From: Pseudomonadota bacterium | GTDB lineage: Bacteria; Pseudomonadota; Alphaproteobacteria; Rhizobiales; Devosiaceae | Assembly: GCA_023433775.1 (NCBI GenBank) | Contig: JAEYTY010000160.1 | Span: 1-51,358 of the forward strand | Direction of reading: 5' to 3' | Length of the DNA stretch: 51,358 nucleotides | Part shown: positions 42,953 through 51,358 of the stretch, piece after piece | Position numbering within the stretch: the stretch's first letter is position 1 | Layout: each line of letters opens with the position of its first letter | Notes under the pieces: generated by a model | The model's input: the letters and a program-made list of their open reading frames with translations, nothing else | The model's database searches: none | Told to the model about the DNA's origin: nothing | Made by a program: the position numbers and the translations under genes

Positions 42953-44217
42953 TTGCTAGGCTGCAGAACCACACCCAGCCCCGCCAGCATGTCCCAATAT
43001 TCGGGATAGGTCTTGCCGGTGCAGGCTGGGTCAAGAATCGTGATACCACCAATCCTGAGCCCCGCCAGAGCAAAGCTCATGGCAATGCGGTGGTCATGAT
43101 ACGTCTCGATCCGCGCCGGCAGCGTCTGGCCCGCCAGAGATGGGTCGGCATGAACCACTAGGTCGTCGCCCTCCTCCACCGCCAACCCCGGCCTGATGCG
43201 GTTGAGCTCATTGGCAACGGCCCGAATGCGGTCCGTTTCCTTCACCCGCAAATTGGCAATGCCCACAAACCGCACAGGCCGATTGTTGAACGCAGCCAGC
43301 ACCGCCAAGGTGGGCACCGCATCCTGCATTTGCGATCCGTCAATAACGTCCGGCATGTTAGGGAATTGCGCAATAAACGACCGCGCTGCCGCATCAGGTT
43401 GCGTAAACGCCTCAGCAGCCACGCCGATATCGATATCCCCACCTGTCAGCCACTCAATGCCCCACAGATAGGTCGCCGCAGATGCATCGGGCTCGATATG
43501 AAAGTCAGTGGCTTTATAGCCCGTCGGCCGCACCAGCCAAGAGCCATCGTCGCGGGCCTCCACCGAGGCGCCGAAGGCCTGCATAGCGGCCAGCGTCAGG
43601 TCGACATAGCCGCGTGCACCGATATCCTTGCCGGTGAGCGCAACCTCGATGGGGCCATCGCCGAATGGCGCCGCCATCAGGAGGGCCGAAACATATTGGC
43701 TGGATAGCGATGCATCGATCTCCACGCGGCCCTGCCCGAAGCGGCCATTACCCCGAATGGTCACGGGCGGGCAGCCGGTGGGGCTCTCTGCAGCAATGCC
43801 GAGCGACTGCAGTGCATCGACCAGCGGTCCGATCGGGCGCACGCGCATCTCCTCGTCGCCGTCAACAATGACGGTGCCATCAATGGTCGCGACAGCGGCA
43901 GTCAAGAAGCGGGTAGCGGTACCAGCGTTGCCGAGAAAAAGCGGTGCAGCCGGAGCCGAGAGCCTGCCGGTGCTGGTGACGCGGAAGCTAGTAGCATCAG
44001 GCTCTTCCACCGTGACGCCCATTTCGCGCAACGCGCGAGCCATGAGGACCGTGTCCTTGCTCTTCAGCGCCCCGGTGAGGTGACTGGTTCCCTCGGCCAA
44101 GGCGGCCAGCAACAGGGCGCGATTGGTTATGGACTTACTACCCGGCGGCGAAACGCGACCGGAAAGTGGGCCAGAAGGCGGAATGATAGTCAGCGCAGGC
44201 GGAAGAGTGTTTGGCAT
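42949..44217 (-). CDS. aroA: 3-phosphoshikimate 1-carboxyvinyltransferase (EPSP synthase)
   Basis: A 422-residue enzyme that joins shikimate-3-phosphate with phosphoenolpyruvate, the sixth step of the shikimate pathway. The signatures PPGSKSITNRALLLAALAEG and LFLGNAGTATRFLTA are present and the C-terminal DHRIAMSFALAGL is intact. I use the ATG at 44217 (MPNTLPPALTIIPP); the frame is open 12 codons further, but the family starts near here. It follows sufA by 69 bp on the same strand and could be read through from the suf operon; the usual cmk and rpsA neighbours are missing. Confidence 0.94.
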   Translation of the reverse strand: MPNTLPPALTIIPPSGPLSGRVSPPGSKSITNRALLLAALAEGTSHLTGALKSKDTVLMARALREMGVTVEEPDATSFRVTSTGRLSAPAAPLFLGNAGTATRFLTAAVATIDGTVIVDGDEEMRVRPIGPLVDALQSLGIAAESPTGCPPVTIRGNGRFGQGRVEIDASLSSQYVSALLMAAPFGDGPIEVALTGKDIGARGYVDLTLAAMQAFGASVEARDDGSWLVRPTGYKATDFHIEPDASAATYLWGIEWLTGGDIDIGVAAEAFTQPDAAARSFIAQFPNMPDVIDGSQMQDAVPTLAVLAAFNNRPVRFVGIANLRVKETDRIRAVANELNRIRPGLAVEEGDDLVVHADPSLAGQTLPARIETYHDHRIAMSFALAGLRIGGITILDPACTGKTYPEYWDMLAGLGVVLQPSN

Positions 44218-44286
44218 GAAGGGGGATATGCACGAGCCGCTAGTCCAGCGCAACTGGCTTGATCAGCGTCCAATCTCTGACCTTGG

Positions 44287-44667
44287 CTAAGCCTCAGCCC
44301 GCGCCTCCGCGAGTGCCTTTAAATCAGCCGGAGCCAGCGTAACGCTCTCGCCACAACCGCACGCCCCGGTCTGATTGGGATTTTTGAACGTGAAGCTCGA
44401 GCCCATCTTGCTCGCTTCGAAATCCATCACGGTGCCGAGCAGATACATGGTTGCCTTGGGGTCGACCCAGACATCGACCCCCTTGTCATTGACATGGTCG
44501 TCACCGGCGATTGGCGCCTCAACATAGTCCATCGTGTAGGACACACCCGCGCAGCCAGCATTCTTGATGCCAACACGCAAGCCGATGACCGGCTTTTCGG
44601 AGTCTTCGATGATCTCAGTGATGCGCTCGGCAGCAGCATCGCTCAGCGACATGATCTTGAAGGACAT
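44287..44667 (-). CDS. sufA: HesB/IscA-type Fe-S assembly protein SufA
   Basis: A 126-residue A-type carrier that accepts Fe-S clusters from SufBCD and passes them to apo-proteins. The three conserved cysteines are in NAGCAG and in the C-terminal GACGCGES. Last gene of the suf operon; it begins MSFKIMSLSDAAAERI with ATG at 44667. Confidence 0.94.
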   Translation of the reverse strand: MSFKIMSLSDAAAERITEIIEDSEKPVIGLRVGIKNAGCAGVSYTMDYVEAPIAGDDHVNDKGVDVWVDPKATMYLLGTVMDFEASKMGSSFTFKNPNQTGACGCGESVTLAPADLKALAEARAEA

Positions 44668-44720
44668 TGGGCAACCAACATTATCGGTGTTTCACGATAT
44701 ATAGGGCAAATCGACGGAAA

Positions 44721-45113
44721 TTACCACCAGTTGAGCGCAACTTGCGCTTCTTCGCTCATCCGCGTCGCATCCCATGGCGGGTCAAAGACCATGTTGACGG
44801 TGACGTCCTGGATGCCCTCGACACTGCGGGCCGCATTTTCAACCCAGCCCGGCATCTCTCCGGCAACGGGGCAGCCCGGTGCGGTCAGCGTCATATCGAT
44901 GCTGAGGTTCCGGTCGTCATCCAAGTCGACCTTGTAGATGAGGCCGAGCTCGTAAATATCGACTGGAATTTCAGGATCATAGACCGTTTTCAGCGCGCCG
45001 ATGAGCTCGGTTGTAATGCGCTCGACTTCCCCCTCAGCCAGGTTAGAAGGCATGGAGGGTGTGATGCGCGTATCGGTCACCGCAGCGGTTTCAGTCGTGT
45101 TTTCGTCAGTCAT
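44721..45113 (-). CDS. sufT: SufT / DUF59 (MIP18-like) Fe-S maturation protein
   Basis: A 130-residue protein with an N-terminal tail of ~25 Thr/Glu-rich residues and the DUF59 core, marked by YDPEIPVDIYELGLIY and the reactive Cys in LTAPGCPVAGEMP. SufT assists Fe-S cluster maturation under high demand. It lies between sufS and sufA, 12 bp after sufS; the same order is seen in other Hyphomicrobiales. Confidence 0.92.
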   Translation of the reverse strand: MTDENTTETAAVTDTRITPSMPSNLAEGEVERITTELIGALKTVYDPEIPVDIYELGLIYKVDLDDDRNLSIDMTLTAPGCPVAGEMPGWVENAARSVEGIQDVTVNMVFDPPWDATRMSEEAQVALNWW

Positions 45114-45125
45114 TCCGGCCTCGTC

Positions 45126-46346
45126 TCAGGCGAAAAATTTCAGGGAACGCTCGATGCCGTCCACCAGCGCATCCACATCGTCCTTGCCGTTATATAGGGC
45201 GAGGGAAGCGCGGCAGGTAGAGGTGACACCAAAACGTTTCAGCAATGGTTGGGCGCAGTGGGTGCCTGCACGAACGGCGATGCCATAGCGGTCGAGAATG
45301 GTCGCCACGTCGTGGGCGTGGGCGCCAGCAAGCTCGAATGAGAATATGCCGCCTTTTCCGGGAGCGGTGCCGATCATCCGCAAAGAATTGATACGGCTCA
45401 GCTTTTCGTGGGCGTATTCGGTGACTTCATGTTCATGCTCAGCAATAGCGCCTCGGCCAAGGTTGTCCATGTAGTCGAGAGCCACGCCCAAGCCCATCGC
45501 CTGAACGATCGGCGGAGTACCTGCCTCGAACCGATGCGGCGGCTCATTGTAGGTGACACTATCGAGCGTGACGGTCTCGATCATCTCACCGCCGCCCTGA
45601 TAAGGCTGCATTTGCGCCAGCAGATCGTATTTGCCATAGAGCACGCCGATACCGGTGGGCCCGTAGAGCTTGTGTCCGGTCATAATGTAGAAATCAGCGT
45701 CCAAAGCCTGGACATCGACCACCGTGTGAACGGCCCCTTGCGAGCCGTCCACCAGCACAGGAATGCCGCGTGCATGAGCGATTTCAATGACTTGCGCGAT
45801 GGGCGTGATTGTGCCCAGCACGTTGGACATGTGCGTAACCGCGACGATACGGGTGCGATCCGTCAGCGCGGCTTCAAAGGCATCGAGATCGAAGCTGCCG
45901 TCGTCTTGGACATTAACCCACTTGATTACGGCGCCTTTGCGCTCGCGGTGAAAATGCCACGGCACGATGTTGGAGTGGTGTTCCATGACCGTGGTGACGA
46001 TCTCGTCGCCTTCGGAAATCCGAGGCCCTGCAAACGACGAGGCCACCAGATTGATCGCTTCGGTCGCTGAGCGGGTGAAGATGATTTCTTCGATCCGCCC
46101 GGCATTGAGGAATCGCCGCACGCTCTCGCGACCGGCTTCATAGCCTTCTGTGGCGCGATTGGCCAGGGTGTGTAAGCCCCTGTGAACATTGGCATATTCG
46201 TGCCTAAAGGCATGATCCATCCGATCCAGCACCTGTACGGGTTTCTGCGCAGATGCACCGCTGTCGAGATAGACCAGCCGGTGCCCGTGGATCTGTTCGG
46301 ACAGGATTGGAAAATCAGCGCGGACTTTTTCGAGGTCGAGTGTCAT
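45126..46346 (-). CDS. sufS: SufS-type cysteine desulfurase
   Basis: A 406-residue group II cysteine desulfurase that gives sulfur for SufBCD. The PLP lysine is in GHKLYGPTG, the active cysteine in RAGTHCAQPLL. The start is taken as the ATG at 46346 (MTLDLEKVRADFP), with GGGA upstream; the frame allows 7 more residues. No separate SufE is seen in this operon, so a sulfur acceptor may be SufE or SufU elsewhere. Confidence 0.95.
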   Translation of the reverse strand: MTLDLEKVRADFPILSEQIHGHRLVYLDSGASAQKPVQVLDRMDHAFRHEYANVHRGLHTLANRATEGYEAGRESVRRFLNAGRIEEIIFTRSATEAINLVASSFAGPRISEGDEIVTTVMEHHSNIVPWHFHRERKGAVIKWVNVQDDGSFDLDAFEAALTDRTRIVAVTHMSNVLGTITPIAQVIEIAHARGIPVLVDGSQGAVHTVVDVQALDADFYIMTGHKLYGPTGIGVLYGKYDLLAQMQPYQGGGEMIETVTLDSVTYNEPPHRFEAGTPPIVQAMGLGVALDYMDNLGRGAIAEHEHEVTEYAHEKLSRINSLRMIGTAPGKGGIFSFELAGAHAHDVATILDRYGIAVRAGTHCAQPLLKRFGVTSTCRASLALYNGKDDVDALVDGIERSLKFFA

Positions 46347-46466
46347 GGTCATTCCCGTGGCGGGCACTTATCCCGCTTATCCCCGTCAAACCCGAAAAAA
46401 TCGGAGACGGGAGGATGAGCGCCGGCCTCGGTCGGCGCATTATCAGTCAGAAGTGGCTGCCGGGGA

Positions 46467-47678
46467 TTATTTTCCCACCAGTAGCCAGCCATCAACGACG
46501 CCCTGCAGAGCTTCGTTCAGCGCCAAATCTTCAATCGGATCAATCAGTTCAGCGATAAAACCCCGGACCAGCATGGTCTCGGCCTCGGCCTTTGGAATGC
46601 CGCGGCTGAGGAGGTAGAACAGGCTGTCTTCATCCAGCTTGCCGCAGGTCGAACCATGGCCGCAGACGACGTCATCGGCATAGATCTCCAGCTCCGGCTT
46701 GGAGAGGATTTCCGCATCGTCGCTGAGCATAAGTCCTTGATGCATAAACTTTGCATCGGTTTTCTGCGCGTCGCGGGCGACGACCAGCTTGCCCTGGACA
46801 ATGGCCTTGCCACGACCGCGGGTGATGGATTTGAACAGCGGCTGCGACGACGTATGTGGAACCGCGTGCAGGGTTTCCATAGTGATATCCGCGTGTTGGC
46901 CGTCGGACACCAGGTTGAGCCCGGTGACGTCGGCATGGGCCCCGACCCCTTCCATCTTGGGGAAGAGATGGGTGCGGGCGAGGTTGGCGCCGGCGTGGAT
47001 GACCAGCGTACGCAGCCTGGCGCCATCGGCGAGATGATATTCGTTGGTGGCAAAATGCGTGCTATTTCCGGCACTTAGGTCGACCGTGACATGGGTGACG
47101 ACGGCGTTCTTGCCTAGCGCCAGATATGTGGCATGGTTGCCGACATGGGCCGCATCCGAGCCGGAGAAGGTTTCGAGGATGGTTGCGGAAGCACCATCGG
47201 CGACAAAAACCTTAAGGGCATCAGTCACATGGGCAGCGTCACCCTCTATACGGCGCTCAATCTGGATAACGGGATCAACACTGCTCTCTAATGTCAGTGT
47301 CAGGGCCTCTTTTGTCAGACCATTGTTGACGTTGACCAGCACATCATCGCGCTTAGTGAGAACGGAACCGTCAACTTTGCCAACAATGACGCCTGCGGGC
47401 GCTGTGGAAGCGTTCTGGATGACGCCATTGGCGATCATCAGGCTGAAAGCGCCCGGGACGCGCAGTGCCGGAGCGCTGGCTTCATTTGCGGGCAGACCCA
47501 GCGGCGGGATGGCGCGCAGCAGGGTCTTGAGATCGGTATAGTGGTAGCTCTCGACGCGACGGGTTGGCAGACCGGCAATGGTGATGCGCTCAGCGGCCTG
47601 TTCGGCACCGGCGGACTTCAACTGCGCGATCAGCGCCTCTTCGGCGGGACTGAGCCTGACGGGAAAGTTCTGACGCAT
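46467..47678 (-). CDS. sufD: Fe-S cluster assembly protein SufD
   Basis: A 403-residue scaffold subunit of SufBC2D. The conserved C-terminal region GHGSTCGKLDEDSLFYLLSRGI and the beta-helical core (LVIHAGANLARTH, HTSSQPLFKS) mark the SufB/SufD family; it lacks the extra N-terminal part of SufB. Adjacent to sufC (2 bp). Confidence 0.95.
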   Translation of the reverse strand: MRQNFPVRLSPAEEALIAQLKSAGAEQAAERITIAGLPTRRVESYHYTDLKTLLRAIPPLGLPANEASAPALRVPGAFSLMIANGVIQNASTAPAGVIVGKVDGSVLTKRDDVLVNVNNGLTKEALTLTLESSVDPVIQIERRIEGDAAHVTDALKVFVADGASATILETFSGSDAAHVGNHATYLALGKNAVVTHVTVDLSAGNSTHFATNEYHLADGARLRTLVIHAGANLARTHLFPKMEGVGAHADVTGLNLVSDGQHADITMETLHAVPHTSSQPLFKSITRGRGKAIVQGKLVVARDAQKTDAKFMHQGLMLSDDAEILSKPELEIYADDVVCGHGSTCGKLDEDSLFYLLSRGIPKAEAETMLVRGFIAELIDPIEDLALNEALQGVVDGWLLVGK

Positions 47679-47680
47679 GA

Positions 47681-48442
47681 TCAGGCCGCCTGACCGTCGA
47701 AGTCAGCATAGCCCTTTGCTTCAAGCTGCAGCGCCAGATCCTTGTCGCCGCTTTCCACGATACGGCCATCGGAGAAGACGTGCACAACGTCTGGCACGAT
47801 GTGGTTGAGCAGCCGCTGATAGTGGGTGATCACCAGCATGGAACGCTGACCATCGCGCAGAGCATTGACGCCCTTGGCCACCAGCTGCAGCGCGTCGATG
47901 TCGAGACCGGAATCGGTTTCGTCGAGTACGGCCAACGAGGGCTTCAGCAGTGCCATCTGCATGATCTCCGCGCGCTTCTTCTCGCCGCCGGAAAAACCGA
48001 CATTGAGCGGACGCTTGAGCATGTCGCTGTCGACATTGAGCTGGGCACCGGCTTCCTTGACCAGGCGCATGAAATCCGGGGTCTTGAGCTCGTCTTCCCC
48101 ACGCGCCTTGCGCTGCGCATTCATGGCCGCCTTGAGGAAGGTCATGGTGGCGACGCCAGGGATTTCGATCGGGTACTGGAAGGCGAGGAAGAGACCGGCA
48201 GCGGCGCGCGCGTCGGCGCCCAGCTCCAGGATGTTCTCGCCGTTGAGCAGAATCTCGCCCTCGGTGATCTCATAGTCTTCCTTGCCGGCCAGCACATAGC
48301 TGAGCGTCGACTTGCCCGAGCCATTGCGGCCCATGACGGCGTGCACCTGACCGGGCGGGATGCTGAGGTTCACACCCTTGAGGATTTCACGCTCTTCGAT
48401 ACGGGCGTGCAGATTGCGGATTTCAAGAACGGGAGTGGTCAT
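47681..48442 (-). CDS. sufC: Fe-S cluster assembly ATPase SufC
   Basis: A 253-residue ABC-type ATPase that drives the SufBC2D scaffold. Walker A GRNGSGKST (38-46), signature GFSGGEKKR and Walker B LAVLDETDSGLDIDAL are intact. It follows a small unknown ORF by 10 bp and precedes sufD by 2 bp. Confidence 0.97.
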   Translation of the reverse strand: MTTPVLEIRNLHARIEEREILKGVNLSIPPGQVHAVMGRNGSGKSTLSYVLAGKEDYEITEGEILLNGENILELGADARAAAGLFLAFQYPIEIPGVATMTFLKAAMNAQRKARGEDELKTPDFMRLVKEAGAQLNVDSDMLKRPLNVGFSGGEKKRAEIMQMALLKPSLAVLDETDSGLDIDALQLVAKGVNALRDGQRSMLVITHYQRLLNHIVPDVVHVFSDGRIVESGDKDLALQLEAKGYADFDGQAA

Positions 48443-48452
48443 CAGAGTTGCC

Positions 48453-48716
48453 TTAAATTTCGTCGTGACTTGTGAGTGCCTCAGCTACAGCCGTAGCGAT
48501 GCCATCAAGTGACACGGATATGTTCTTCAGTTCGGAGGACATGTGCTCAATCGCGCCAAATGGGGTAGCTGCATCCGCCAAGCCCAATTTGTGAATCGCA
48601 CGGGAAGTATTTGCCTGGGCAGTGGCCAATTCGAGTAGCGCATACGCGATTGCAAAACCTGCATCACCCTTTCGTGCCTTCTCCTCAAATACATCTCGGA
48701 TATGCTTTTCAGACAT
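48453..48716 (-). CDS. Small conserved-looking protein between sufB and sufC
   Basis: An 87-residue protein without a recognised domain. It is mostly helical by composition and ends acidic (ALTSHDEI). I take the ATG at 48716, which overlaps the sufB stop as TAATG, a clear sign of coupled translation; the longer frame inside sufB is a shadow. No cysteine, so it is unlikely to hold a cluster. No membrane segment. It may be a helper of SufBCD assembly; that is inference from position only. Confidence 0.72.
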   Translation of the reverse strand: MSEKHIRDVFEEKARKGDAGFAIAYALLELATAQANTSRAIHKLGLADAATPFGAIEHMSSELKNISVSLDGIATAVAEALTSHDEI

Positions 48717-50245
48717 TACCCCACACTCCCCTCGAGGCTGATCGAGATCAGCTTCTGGGTTTCGACCATGAATTCCATTGGCAGGTGTTGCAGCACGTCG
48801 CGGACGAAGCCGTTGACGATCAGCGCCACGGCTTCTTCTTCGCTGAGGCCGCGTGCCTGACAATAGAACATCTGGTCGTCGGAGATTTTCGAGGTCGTCG
48901 CTTCATGCTCGAAGACGGCCGTGCCGTTGCGGCTCTCGATATAGGGAACCGTGTGGGCGCCGCACTTGTCGCCGATGAGCAGCGAGTCGCACTGGGTGAA
49001 GTTGCGCGCGTTCTTGGCCTTGGCGTGGGCCGAAACCTGGCCGCGATAGGTATTGTCTGAGAAGCCGGCAGCAATGCCCTTGGAAATGATACGGCTGGAC
49101 GTGTTCTTGCCCAGATGGATCATCTTGGTACCGCTATCGACCTGCTGATAGCCGTTCGAAATGGCGATGGAATAGAACTCGCCACGCGAACCGTCGCCGC
49201 GCAGGATGCAGCTCGGATATTTCCAGGTGATCGCCGAACCGGTTTCCACCTGGGTCCAGGAAATCTTGGAATTCACACCGCGGCAATCGCCGCGCTTGGT
49301 GACGAAATTGTAGATGCCGCCCTTGCCGTCCTTGTCGCCGGGGTACCAGTTCTGGACGGTGGAGTACTTGATCTCGGCATTGTCGAGGGCAACAAGCTCA
49401 ACCACGGCAGCGTGGAGCTGGTTTTCATCGCGCATCGGCGCGGTGCAGCCTTCGAGATAGCTCACATAGCTATCGTCTTCCGCGATGATAAGCGTGCGCT
49501 CGAACTGACCGGTATTCTTTTCATTGATACGGAAATAGGTCGACAGCTCCATGGGGCAGCGAACGCCCTTGGGGATGAAGACGAACGATCCGTCGGTGAA
49601 GACCGCCGAGTTCAGGGTCGCATAGTAATTGTCGGTGACGGGAACGACCGAGCCGAGATATTTTTTCACCAGCTCGGGGTGTTCGCGCACGGCTTCCGAG
49701 ATCGAGCAGAAAATGATGCCGACCTTGGCCAGCTCTTCGCGGAAGGTGGTGACCACCGAAACGGAGTCGAAAACGGCGTCGACGGCGACATTGGCACCGA
49801 AGGGCGTTCCAGTCGGCTCGCCAGCGCCCTGCACACCGGCGAGGATCGCCTGTTCCTTTAGCGGAATACCCAGCTTGGCATAGGTCTTCAGCAGTTCCGG
49901 ATCGACCTCGTCGAGGCTCTTCGGGCCATTGAAATTCTTGGGCGCGGAATAGTAGCTGATCGCCTGAAAGTCGATCTTTGGATAGTGCACCTTGGCCCAG
50001 TTGGGCTCATCCATGGTCTGCCAGCGGCGGAACGCTTCCAGCCGCCATTCCAGCATCCATTCGGGCTCTTCCTTCTTGGCCGAGATCAGGCGGACGGTGT
50101 CTTCGTTGAGACCAATTGGCGCGACATCGGATTCGATGTCGGACTCAAAGCCATATTTGTACTTGTCGACGTCCAGCGCCAGAACCTGATCGACGGTTTC
50201 GCGGTCGATCTCTTCCTTGAGCGTCGGAATATTGTAGTCCGCCAT
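48716..50245 (-). CDS. sufB: Fe-S cluster assembly protein SufB
   Basis: A 509-residue scaffold subunit on which the cluster forms with SufD. The family blocks YTKLGIPLKE-like (here TYAKLGIPLKEQAILAG), FIPKGVRCPMELSTYFRIN and the C-terminal ARGLSEEEAVALIVNGFV are present. The ATG at 50245 (MADYNIPTL) has GGAGAAG upstream; the 11-residue longer form is unlikely. Confidence 0.96.
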   Translation of the reverse strand: MADYNIPTLKEEIDRETVDQVLALDVDKYKYGFESDIESDVAPIGLNEDTVRLISAKKEEPEWMLEWRLEAFRRWQTMDEPNWAKVHYPKIDFQAISYYSAPKNFNGPKSLDEVDPELLKTYAKLGIPLKEQAILAGVQGAGEPTGTPFGANVAVDAVFDSVSVVTTFREELAKVGIIFCSISEAVREHPELVKKYLGSVVPVTDNYYATLNSAVFTDGSFVFIPKGVRCPMELSTYFRINEKNTGQFERTLIIAEDDSYVSYLEGCTAPMRDENQLHAAVVELVALDNAEIKYSTVQNWYPGDKDGKGGIYNFVTKRGDCRGVNSKISWTQVETGSAITWKYPSCILRGDGSRGEFYSIAISNGYQQVDSGTKMIHLGKNTSSRIISKGIAAGFSDNTYRGQVSAHAKAKNARNFTQCDSLLIGDKCGAHTVPYIESRNGTAVFEHEATTSKISDDQMFYCQARGLSEEEAVALIVNGFVRDVLQHLPMEFMVETQKLISISLEGSVG

Positions 50246-50320
50246 CAGGCTTCTCCTTTGTGACCAAAAGCGGTTCAAGGCCGCTCCGGCCGGTCGTCAA
50301 ACAGGTGGTCAGGACTAATC

Positions 50321-51358
50321 CTAAGCCGCCTGCCCTCCCCGCCGCTGACGGGCAAGGATCGTTTGAAATCCAGCGAGAAACGCTTCCACGTCTCCCATAT
50401 GAGAGCTCCAGCCGAAGCTGACGCGCAGAGCGCATTCGGCAAGGCTTGTCGGCACACCCATGGCGGCCAGCACATGGCTGGCGCCCACCTTGCCTGACGA
50501 ACAGGCCGAGCCCGACGAGACGGACAGGCCCGCCAGATCGAGCGCCATCATCGCGGTGGCATTGCCGACGCCCGGGACGGCGAAATTGACGACATTGCCA
50601 ATCCGCTCGGCACCGGCGCCAAAAATCGTCACATCCGGAGCAAGAGCCGTAAGGCCCGCTTCGGTTGCAGTGACCAGCGCCGCCATGGCCTCGGCATCGT
50701 AGCTGGTGGCCTCAGCAGCGGCGCCAAAGGCCGCAATCAGGGCCGCAGATTCGGTGCCGCCACGGCGGCCCTGTTCCTGCCCGCCACCCGGAATGAACCG
50801 GACGACATCCGCATGTCCCTTGACGAGGAGTGCGCCGATGCCCGCTGGCCCGCCGATCTTGTGGGCGCTGATGGCCATCATGTCGGGTGCGGAGGCCGCA
50901 AAATCCAGATCGAGCCTGCCAAAAGCCTGCACGGCATCGACCACAAGCGTGTGACGCGTGGGACCCACCAGCGCATTGATCGCGCCCATGGGCTGGACTA
51001 CGCCGGTTTCATTATTGACCCAGTGCACAGCGACCAGCAGCGTCATGCCCTCTGCATCGGCCCGCGCCAAAGCAGCCGCCAGTTGATCGAGATCAATGCA
51101 GCCATGGGCATCAAGGCCGATAGTCCACAATGGAAGACCGCTTGCCTCGGCGGCTTTCGACACTGCGGCATGTTCGCCGGCGCTCAGCGCAATGGCGCCA
51201 GCCGAAAAGGTGCGTGCACCGGCGACAATGGCCTGGGTTAGCGCTTCGGTGGCCGAAGAGGTGAAAACGACCTGGCGCGATTCTGCGCCGGCGAGCCTGG
51301 CCACCTGGCGGCGGCCGGTTTCGATGGCATCGCGCAGTGCGCGGCCATGGGCGTGCAC
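50321..51358 (-). CDS. IscS/NifS-like cysteine desulfurase (5' end outside window)
   Basis: At least 345 residues; the visible N-terminus (VHAHGRALRDAIETGR) is the internal SSVHxxGR-type segment of the family, so about 40-60 residues lie outside the window. The PLP lysine is in SAHKIGGP (visible residue ~165) and the active-site cysteine in SSGSACSSGK. It is of the IscS/NifS group (group I), unlike SufS, so this operon holds two desulfurases. It is 75 bp upstream of sufB. The same arrangement is common in Hyphomicrobiales. Confidence 0.93.
   Translation of the reverse strand: MHAHGRALRDAIETGRRQVARLAGAESRQVVFTSSATEALTQAIVAGARTFSAGAIALSAGEHAAVSKAAEASGLPLWTIGLDAHGCIDLDQLAAALARADAEGMTLLVAVHWVNNETGVVQPMGAINALVGPTRHTLVVDAVQAFGRLDLDFAASAPDMMAISAHKIGGPAGIGALLVKGHADVVRFIPGGGQEQGRRGGTESAALIAAFGAAAEATSYDAEAMAALVTATEAGLTALAPDVTIFGAGAERIGNVVNFAVPGVGNATAMMALDLAGLSVSSGSACSSGKVGASHVLAAMGVPTSLAECALRVSFGWSSHMGDVEAFLAGFQTILARQRRGGQAA

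Overview
The window reads as chromosomal DNA of an alphaproteobacterium of the order Hyphomicrobiales. I would guess a Devosia-like genus, but the sequence does not prove it. The reasons are high GC content, a complete nuoA-N operon of the rhizobial type with a long C-terminal tail on NuoE, a suf operon with two cysteine desulfurases, the linked glnB-glnA pair, the hupB-tRNA-Val-tRNA-Asp-nuo gene order, DUF1467, and Omp25/31-type outer-membrane barrels.

Layout. 1-735: a DUF4160/DUF2442 gene pair resembling a toxin-antitoxin unit, with a palindrome at its 5' side. 735-4130: ruvX, then (minus strand) DUF1467, rnj (RNase J) and birA. 4131-19501: the respiratory complex I operon, all minus strand, in the order A-B-C-D-E-orf-F-G-H-I-J-K-L-M-N followed by birA and rnj. 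Most neighbours overlap or nearly touch, so it is probably one long transcription unit. A small two-helix membrane ORF lies between nuoE and nuoF. 19872-23675: two tandem paralogous outer-membrane barrels, a Tat-exported MsrA, an SDR oxidoreductase and an OsmC-like protein, i.e. envelope and redox accessory genes. 23804-29104: tRNA-Asp, tRNA-Val, hupB, the NAD(P)HX repair enzyme, a PilZ protein, glnA and glnB. The glnB upstream region carries a clear sigma-54 promoter and a perfect NtrC-like palindrome. 29485-34850: tRNA-Leu, tig, a membrane GGDEF protein, an ABC-F ATPase and a small exported protein. 35053-37742: parE and a CPBP membrane protease. 37957-39456: an OLD-like ATPase-TOPRIM gene of atypical composition, followed by about 780 bp without a convincing gene but rich in RNA-like structure. 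40243-44217: a DEAD-box helicase, a second GGDEF protein and aroA. 44287-51358: the suf Fe-S cluster operon on the minus strand, comprising an IscS-like desulfurase (cut by the window edge), sufB, a small ORF, sufC, sufD, sufS, sufT and sufA.

How the parts work together. The suf operon makes the Fe-S clusters that complex I (NuoB, E, F, G, I) needs in quantity. glnB/glnA is the nitrogen-sensing and ammonium-assimilation core. Two GGDEF proteins and one PilZ protein could form a small c-di-GMP circuit, although nothing here shows that they are coupled.

The least explained parts are the OLD-like ATPase with the structured DNA behind it (37.9-40.2 kb), the conserved-looking small ORFs inside the nuo and suf operons, and the gene-poor stretch at 33.9-34.5 kb. 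No rRNA, CRISPR array, transposase or integrase was seen.
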